Positions 55,207 through 64,000 of a stretch of DNA of 64,000 nucleotides are shown piece after piece. The notes under the pieces were generated by a model that saw nothing but the letters and a program-made list of their open reading frames with translations, had not been told where the DNA came from and did not search any database. Position 1 is the stretch's first letter; each line of letters begins with the position of its first letter. This DNA comes from Caulobacter zeae. Lineage in GTDB: Bacteria; Pseudomonadota; Alphaproteobacteria; Caulobacterales; Caulobacteraceae. The position numbers were made by a program, and so were the translations under genes. The DNA lies in NCBI RefSeq assembly GCF_002858925.1, contig NZ_PJRS01000009.1, positions 62,001 to 126,000 on the forward strand. The letters run 5' to 3'.

Positions 55207-56061
55207 ATGGCGACCGCCCTTCTCTTCGCTCTCGCCCTGATGGCGCAGGACGCGCCCGTGACCACCGCCGCACCTCCCCCGCGCACCCAACCGGCCGCCA
55301 CGCCGCCCAGCGACGAGTACGGCTACATCGCCTGGTGCTACGGCGCGCTCAGCGGCTATGTCGACCTCTACGACAAGGTCATGCCCGAGGTGACGCGGAT
55401 CGAGAAGGCCTTCCCCGGCCCCGACGGCGCGGCCGCCGCGCTGAAGGAATATCCGGCGATGCGCATCCAGGCGCGCACGGACCTGAAGGCCTACGCCTCG
55501 GCCATCACCGCCGCCGAAAAGGCCAGCCCGCGCCCGATCTCGGAATACGGCGCCGGCGCCATGAAGAAAGGCCGCTCGATCTGGGGCGGCTCGGAAGCCA
55601 TCGACAAGGCCCGCCTGGCGCAGGTGTGGATGAGCTGGTCGCCGCCCGGCGACTGCGAGACCCGCGCCAAAACCCTCGAGACCAAGTCCAACCTGCTGGG
55701 CCAGGCCCTGAACTACAACGTCAAGAGCGCCCTGCCGGTCGAGCCGGAAGCCGCGCCGGCGCCCGAGCCGGAAGCCCCTCCGCCTCCGCCGCCCGTCGAG
55801 ACGCCCGCCCCGGCCAAGATCGAGACCTCGGCCCCGACCGCTCCCGCGCCCAAGCCGGCCGTGCAGAAGCCGGTCGCCAAGCCGGCGGCGAAGCCCGCCT
55901 CCACGGCCGCCAAGCCGCTCGCGCCGATCGGCTCGACCCCGGCCAAGCTACCGGCCAGCCGCGAGATCATCATCGATCCGGCCAATCCCCAGGCCTGCGC
56001 CGGCAGCCTCGTCCCCGCCAAGCGCGGCGGCAAGGACGTGCTGATCTGCAAGCCGGACTGA
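55207..56061 (+). CDS. Exported protein with Pro/Ala-rich C-terminal tail
   Basis: 284 residues. Short N-terminal hydrophobic leader (LLFALALMAQDAP), a helical domain (YGYIAWCYGALSGYVDLYDKV, KAYASAITAAEKASPRP, one conserved Cys pair with GDCETRAK), then a 100-residue Pro/Ala/Lys-rich linker and a short C-terminal segment ending with two Cys (ACAGSLV, LICKPD). No named family. Envelope protein of unknown role. Confidence 0.7.
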   Translation: MATALLFALALMAQDAPVTTAAPPPRTQPAATPPSDEYGYIAWCYGALSGYVDLYDKVMPEVTRIEKAFPGPDGAAAALKEYPAMRIQARTDLKAYASAITAAEKASPRPISEYGAGAMKKGRSIWGGSEAIDKARLAQVWMSWSPPGDCETRAKTLETKSNLLGQALNYNVKSALPVEPEAAPAPEPEAPPPPPPVETPAPAKIETSAPTAPAPKPAVQKPVAKPAAKPASTAAKPLAPIGSTPAKLPASREIIIDPANPQACAGSLVPAKRGGKDVLICKPD

Positions 56062-56079
56062 CCCCCTCAGCACCCAATC

Positions 56080-56218
56080 TCCCGTCATTCCCGCCCTTGT
56101 GGCGGGAACCCCTCTCTCGGCCGCAGGTGCGGATGGGGCGGATCGCTGGCGATCCGCTTTCGCCTCACGTGCAAGCGGATCGCCAGCGGTTCCCGCCACA
56201 AGGGCGGGAATGACGGGA
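56080..56218. repeat. Long inverted repeat with perfect 31-bp arms
   Basis: Left arm 56080-56110 and right arm 56188-56218 are exact complements over 31 bp; each arm itself is a CCCGCC...GGCGGG hairpin. The centre holds GCGGATCGC-TG-GCGATCCGC (56138-56157). Third repeat family, again between convergent genes. Confidence 0.85.
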
Positions 56219-56233
56219 GGATAATGGCTTCGT

Positions 56234-57682
56234 CTACGGCGCCGTCGGCAGGACCCCGCTGCGGGCCAGGCCCGCATACCAGCCGTACGAGGCCTTGGGC
56301 CTGCGCTCGCCGCTCGTGCGGTCGTGGCTGACCAGGCCGAACTTCGAGCGATAGCCCAGCGCCCATTCCCAGTTGTCGACCAGGCACCAGGCGAAGAAGC
56401 CCTTCACCGGCGAGCCGGCCTCCATGGCGCCCTTCACAGCCTGCAGGTGGCGGCGCAGGAACGCGATGCGGAAGGTGTCGGCCTGGATCGCCCTGCCGTC
56501 GCCGAACGGATCCGAGCAGCCGTTCTCGGTGACGAACACCGGCGGATTGCCGTACTCGGTGCGCAAGCGAGCCAACACCTCCAGCAGACCCGACGGATCG
56601 ATGTGCCGCCCGAAAGCGTCCAGTTCCACGCCGCGCGGCGGATCGGCCGGCTTGATCCGCCCCGGCGACAGCGGCGCCAGGCGCATATAGGCCGGCGCGT
56701 AGTAGTTCACGCCCATGAAATCGACCCGCTGGCGGATCGTGGAGAGGTCCTCCGAGCGCACCCGGTCGCCCAGGAACTCGTCCATCTGGTCGGGATACTC
56801 GCCCTTCAGCAGCGGATCGAGCCAGGCGCGGTTCCACAGGGCGTCGAGACCATCCGAGGCCAGCCGGTTCCAGAACGCCAGGCCGCCGCCGGCCGGCCGG
56901 CAGGGCTGCAACGCCAGGGTCGTACCGATCGACAGGTCGCTGTGCGCGGCGCGCAGGGCCTGGATCGCCATCCCCTGTCCCAGGTTCATGTGATGGGTCA
57001 CGGGGCCCAGCAGGGCCACGTCCTTCAGTCCCGGCGCGTGCTCGCCGGTGACATGGCCGAACACCGTGTGCACGGCCGGCTCGTTCAGCACGATGATCTT
57101 CTTGAGCCGGTCGCCCAGCCGCTCGCCGATCAGGGCGGCGTAGTCGGCGAAGGCCTTGGCGCTGTCGCGCGCCGCCCAGCCGCCGCGGTCTTGGATCGCC
57201 TGCGGCAGGTCCCAGTGGAACAGCGTGGCGTAGGGCGCGAGGCCCTTCTCCAGCAGCCGGTCGACCAGGCGGCTGTAGTGGTCGACTCCCGCCTGGGCGA
57301 CGGCCCCCGCCCCGGTCGGCAGCACCCGCGACCACGAGATCGAGAAGCGATAGGCCCCCATCCCCGCCCCGGCCACCAGGTCGACATCCTCGGCCCAGCG
57401 ACGATAGCTGTCGGTGGCGACCTTGGCGTTGGAGCCGTCGATGATCTTGCCGGGCTGGTCCTGGAACACGTCCCAGACGCTGGGCCCGCGCCCGTCGGCG
57501 GTCGGCGAGCCCTCGGTCTGGAAGGCCGCGCTGGCCGTGCCCCAGACGAAATCCTTTGGAAAGTCCCGCGACCGGGGCCGCACCTCGCCGCCCTTGGGTC
57601 CGGCGCACCCCGCCAGCCCCGCCGCCGCTCCCCCGACCGCCAGCGCGCCCAGCGCACGGCGGCTGATGCCGCTCCCGTTCAT
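56234..57682 (-). CDS. GH1 beta-glucosidase, Tat-exported lipoprotein
   Basis: 482 residues. The N-terminus SRRALGALAVGGAAAGLAGC has twin arginines and a lipobox Cys, so it is probably Tat-exported and lipidated. A TIM barrel with FVWGTASAAFQTEG, acid/base Glu in LNEPAVHT and nucleophile Glu in VTENGCSDP: all GH1 catalytic motifs. Splits beta-glucosides such as cellobiose; Caulobacter grows on plant material. Upstream of it is the metH operon end. Confidence 0.92.
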   Translation of the reverse strand: MNGSGISRRALGALAVGGAAAGLAGCAGPKGGEVRPRSRDFPKDFVWGTASAAFQTEGSPTADGRGPSVWDVFQDQPGKIIDGSNAKVATDSYRRWAEDVDLVAGAGMGAYRFSISWSRVLPTGAGAVAQAGVDHYSRLVDRLLEKGLAPYATLFHWDLPQAIQDRGGWAARDSAKAFADYAALIGERLGDRLKKIIVLNEPAVHTVFGHVTGEHAPGLKDVALLGPVTHHMNLGQGMAIQALRAAHSDLSIGTTLALQPCRPAGGGLAFWNRLASDGLDALWNRAWLDPLLKGEYPDQMDEFLGDRVRSEDLSTIRQRVDFMGVNYYAPAYMRLAPLSPGRIKPADPPRGVELDAFGRHIDPSGLLEVLARLRTEYGNPPVFVTENGCSDPFGDGRAIQADTFRIAFLRRHLQAVKGAMEAGSPVKGFFAWCLVDNWEWALGYRSKFGLVSHDRTSGERRPKASYGWYAGLARSGVLPTAP

Positions 57683-57752
57683 CGCCCACTCCCCCAGGCT
57701 CTTTTCTTGAGTGGAGGATGACCTGAAAGCGAAGGACTTGGCCAGAGTCGCC

Positions 57753-57780
57753 AGATCCTCCCCCTTCAGGGGGAGGATCT
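57753..57780. repeat. Perfect 12-bp stem-loop after metH part 2
   Basis: AGATCCTCCCCC-TTCA-GGGGGAGGATCT, six bases after the metH2 stop, near-identical to the stem-loop at 40672. Probably the terminator of the methionine operon. Confidence 0.75.
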
Positions 57781-57785
57781 CAGGC

Positions 57786-60457
<2,672 letters not shown>

Positions 60458-60461
<4 letters not shown>

Positions 60462-60859
60462 TGGGATGCGCTCAGGATATTTTGCAGGCTGGCGATGTGG
60501 GTCAGCCACGCATCGTGCGCGTCGCCCTCCTGCCAGAGTTCGTCGATTTCGGAAGCGGGGGCGACCACGCGGGCCAGGGCCGCGCGCGCCAGGCGCACGG
60601 CGCCTTCGGGCGGCGCGCCCAGGGCGTCCTTGAGGCCCAACTGGTCCTCGGGCAGCACGGCGACGTCGCCGACGCAGGCCGCGACGATGGCCGCGGCGGC
60701 CACGGCCATCTCGCCCTCGGGCGCTTCCAGATAGCCCGCGGCCTTGGTCACGTGCTCGAGGATGCGCACCACGGTGCGCCAGTCCGGCGCCTGCGCCAGG
60801 TCCTCGATGAAGTCGGCCGCCTCGTCGTTGTCGAACGGTCCGTTGTCCCAGGCGCTCAT
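60458..60859 (-). CDS. DUF4259 protein in the methionine operon
   Basis: 133 residues. It begins [21 protein letters not shown], the DUF4259 signature (domain sometimes found in immunity-like proteins), and is all-helical. The function is unknown. It starts 2 bp after the Ddl-family gene and overlaps metH2 by four bases, so it is obligately co-expressed with methionine synthase. Confidence 0.85.
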
Positions 60860-60861
60860 AG

Positions 60862-61866
60862 TCAGGCCGCCGTCACGGTTTGTTTGGCGCGAGCCTGCGC
60901 CAAGGCCAGCTGGCCGCGCAGGAACTCGCCGAACTCGATCCCCTGCGCCTTCAGCGCCTTGGGATACAGCGACGAGGCCGTCAGGCCCGGCAGGGTGTTG
61001 GTTTCCAGATAGACGAGGCCATGCTCGGAAACGATGAAGTCCGAGCGCGAATAGCCGCGGCAGCCCAGGGCCTTGTGGGCCTTCAGGGCCTGGTCCTGGA
61101 GAGCGGCGTTGACCTCCGGCGCGAAGGTGGCCGGGCAGATCTCGACCGTGTCCTTGGCCAGGTACTTGGACTTGTAGTCGAACTTGCCGGCCGACGGACG
61201 GATCTCCACCGGCGGCAGGGCGATCAGCTCGCCGCTGGCCAGTTCCAGCACGCCGCAGGTCGATTCCAGCCCCTGCACGAAAGGCTCGATGACATAGGCC
61301 TGCTCGGCCGCGGCCTTGCGCGCCGCATCCAGGTCAGCCGGCGTATCGACGAAGATCAAGCCGTAGCTGGAGCCGTCCTCGGAAGGCTTGGCGATCAGGC
61401 GGCCGTACTTGGCGAAGGCCGCTTCGGCCTCGTCGAGGCCGATGTTCTGCGGAACCGAGACGCCGGCCTGCTCGACCACGTCCTTGGCGCGCGTCTTGCT
61501 GAACGCCAGCCAGCTGGCGTGCGAGCCCGAACCGGTGAAGGCCACGCCGCGCGCTTCGCACAGGGTTTGCAGGCTCCCGTCCTCGGCGAAACCGCCGTGC
61601 AGGCCCAGCAGCAGCACGCGCTCCTCGCGGGCGGCGACGTCCAGGGCCGTCTCGATGTCGCCGATCGGCTCGCCCTCGGTGGGCAAATCGAGCTCGAACG
61701 GATGGTCATGGCCCAGCAGCACGGCCTGGCTGGCGGCATAGACCTGGCCGTCCGGCGCCCAGAACCACAGCTCGGCCTCGGGCAGCACGCGGATCAGGCT
61801 CTGGGCGCTGGCCACGGCCACGAGACGCTCGCGGCTGGGGCCGCCGAAAAGGATGGTGGTGCGCAT
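60862..61866 (-). CDS. D-alanine--D-alanine ligase family ATP-grasp protein
   Basis: 334 residues, the Ddl fold: [18 protein letters not shown] at the start, [70 protein letters not shown] and [17 protein letters not shown]. All ATP-grasp and substrate motifs of Ddl appear intact. Caulobacter would have another ddl in its division/wall cluster, so this is a second copy or a related ligase. It sits 14 bp after metH1 within the methionine operon, an unexpected place. Confidence 0.85.
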   Translation of the reverse strand: MRTTILFGGPSRERLVAVASAQSLIRVLPEAELWFWAPDGQVYAASQAVLLGHDHPFELDLPTEGEPIGDIETALDVAAREERVLLLGLHGGFAEDGSLQTLCEARGVAFTGSGSHASWLAFSKTRAKDVVEQAGVSVPQNIGLDEAEAAFAKYGRLIAKPSEDGSSYGLIFVDTPADLDAARKAAAEQAYVIEPFVQGLESTCGVLELASGELIALPPVEIRPSAGKFDYKSKYLAKDTVEICPATFAPEVNAALQDQALKAHKALGCRGYSRSDFIVSEHGLVYLETNTLPGLTASSLYPKALKAQGIEFGEFLRGQLALAQARAKQTVTAA

Positions 61867-61880
61867 CGTCTCGTACTCGA

Positions 61881-62953
61881 TCAGGCCAGTTCGAAAGGTT
61901 CCAGGCCCGCCAGGCGCATGGCCTTCGGGCGTTCAGGAATAGCGCGAGGTTGAACGCCGCGCACCTCGTCCGCCACGTGGCGGATGTGGTCGGGGGTGGT
62001 GCCGCAGCAGCCGCCCAGGATGTTCACGAGGCCATCCTTGGCCCATTCGTGCAGGGCGTGGCCGGTCTCGTGCGGCTCCTCGTCATACTCGCCCATGGCG
62101 TTGGGCAGGCCGGCGTTGGGATAGGCCGCGACGAGCGTGTCGGCGATGCGGGCCATCTCGGCGATGTGCGGGCGCATCAGATCAGCGCCCAGGGCGCAGT
62201 TGAACCCGACGGCGAAGGGCTTGCAGTGCTTGATCGAGTTCCAGAACGCCTCGGCCGTCTGGCCCGACAGGGTGCGGCCCGAACGGTCGGTGATCGTGCC
62301 GCTGATCCAGATCGGCAGTTCCTCGTGGCCCTCGTCGCGCCAGTCGAGGATCGCCTTGATGGCGGCCTTGCAGTTGAGGGTGTCGGTGATGGTCTCGATC
62401 AGGAAGAGGTCGACCCCGCCCTGGTACAGCGCGTCCACCTGCTGGCGATAGGCCTGGTAGACCTGGTCGAAGGTGACCTTGCGCGCGCCCGGATCGTTCA
62501 CGTCCGACGACATCGACAGCATGACGTTCAGCGGACCGATCGAGCCGGCGATGAACTTCGGGCGGTCGGGGTTCTGCGCGTTCCAGCGGTCGGCGACCTG
62601 GCGGCCGATCCTCGCGCCTTCCAGGTTGATGTCCCAGACGTCCTGTTCGCCCAGGCGATAGTCGGCCTGGGCGATGGTGGTGCCCGAGAAGGTGTTGGTC
62701 TCGGAGATGTCGGCGCCGGCAGCGAAATAGGCGTCGTGAAGCTCGGCCACGAGATCCGGCCGCGTCAGGCACAGGATGTCGTTGTTGCCCTTCATCTGGC
62801 CGTCGAAATCGGCGAAGCGCTCGGCGCGATAGTCGGCCTCGGTCAGCTTCTTCTTCTGGAACATCACGCCCCAGGAGCCGTCGAGAATGAGGATGCGTTC
62901 CTTGGCGGCGGCCTTGAGGGCGGCCACGCGGTTGGCGCGAATGGAAAGGTCGG

Positions 62954-62957
<4 letters not shown>
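61881..62957 (-). CDS. metH: Methionine synthase, part 1 (homocysteine S-methyltransferase domain)
   Basis: 358 residues from the ATG at 62957. It is a free-standing homocysteine-binding TIM barrel: [21 protein letters not shown] at the start, and zinc ligands in GFNCALG and GGCCGTT. In most bacteria this domain is the N-terminal third of a single MetH; here it is separated from the rest by two genes. Its start overlaps the B3-enzyme stop by four bases. Works with part 2 as a two-subunit methionine synthase. Confidence 0.94.

Positions 62958-64000
<1,043 letters not shown>

Overview
The window is GC-rich (about two thirds G+C), densely packed and has the gene content of the alphaproteobacterial genus Caulobacter or a very close relative. 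The mreB-mreC-mreD-mrdA-rodA cluster, split methionine synthase genes, a Coq4 protein, DUF4169/RHH proteins and highly palindromic intergenic repeats all fit. I see no rRNA, tRNA, CRISPR array, insertion sequence or prophage. Nearly all very long antisense ORFs are high-GC shadows of real genes.

Layout: 0-5.7 kb holds the cell-elongation operon (mreB, mreC, mreD, PBP2, RodA; all on the minus strand; RodA runs off the left edge). 6-15.4 kb carries metabolic genes: a DMT transporter, an O-methyltransferase, leuA, a TVP38 membrane protein, an orphan ParA-like ATPase, an FMN reductase, aspC and a GST. leuA is preceded by an unannotated leucine-rich leader peptide with mutually exclusive hairpins, which looks like a transcription attenuator. 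15.4-23.9 kb is rich in poorly characterised genes: tandem paralogous membrane proteins, a LysR regulator with a palindromic operator, a von Willebrand A protein, Coq4, an RHH protein, small membrane proteins and two lipoproteins. 24-33 kb has uvrD/pcrA (with a near-consensus alphaproteobacterial SOS box), a MOSC protein, a TonB-dependent receptor with its PepSY partner, an acetyltransferase, and a divergent LysR/MFS pair. 34-47.6 kb holds oxidoreductases, the glucan glucosyltransferase opgH, a MATE pump, a deoxyribosyltransferase, a CAP protein, ilvC, an RcnB-like protein with a long low-complexity insert, and a CsgG-like protein. 47.8-53.4 kb has thyA-folA, nitronate monooxygenase, an SMP-30 lactonase, an Old Yellow Enzyme and a small monooxygenase. 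53.5-57.7 kb contains a frameshifted small gene, a DjlA-like co-chaperone and a GH1 beta-glucosidase.

57.8-64 kb is one tightly coupled minus-strand methionine operon: metF (cut by the right edge), a subclass B3 metallo-beta-lactamase-fold enzyme, metH part 1 (homocysteine domain), a D-Ala-D-Ala-ligase-family ATP-grasp enzyme, a DUF4259 protein, and metH part 2 (pterin, cobalamin and activation domains). Placing two cell-wall-type enzymes between the halves of methionine synthase, with 4-nt start/stop overlaps, is the most unusual gene arrangement here.

Two regulatory patterns stand out. A palindrome, AAACG-N2-CGTTT (often followed by GAAC), lies upstream of four oxidoreductase/electrophile-type genes at two separate places, suggesting a TetR-type regulon whose regulator is not in the window. 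Also, every convergent gene pair with more than about 20 bp between stops carries a hairpin or long palindromic repeat, suggesting these repeats act as bidirectional terminators.
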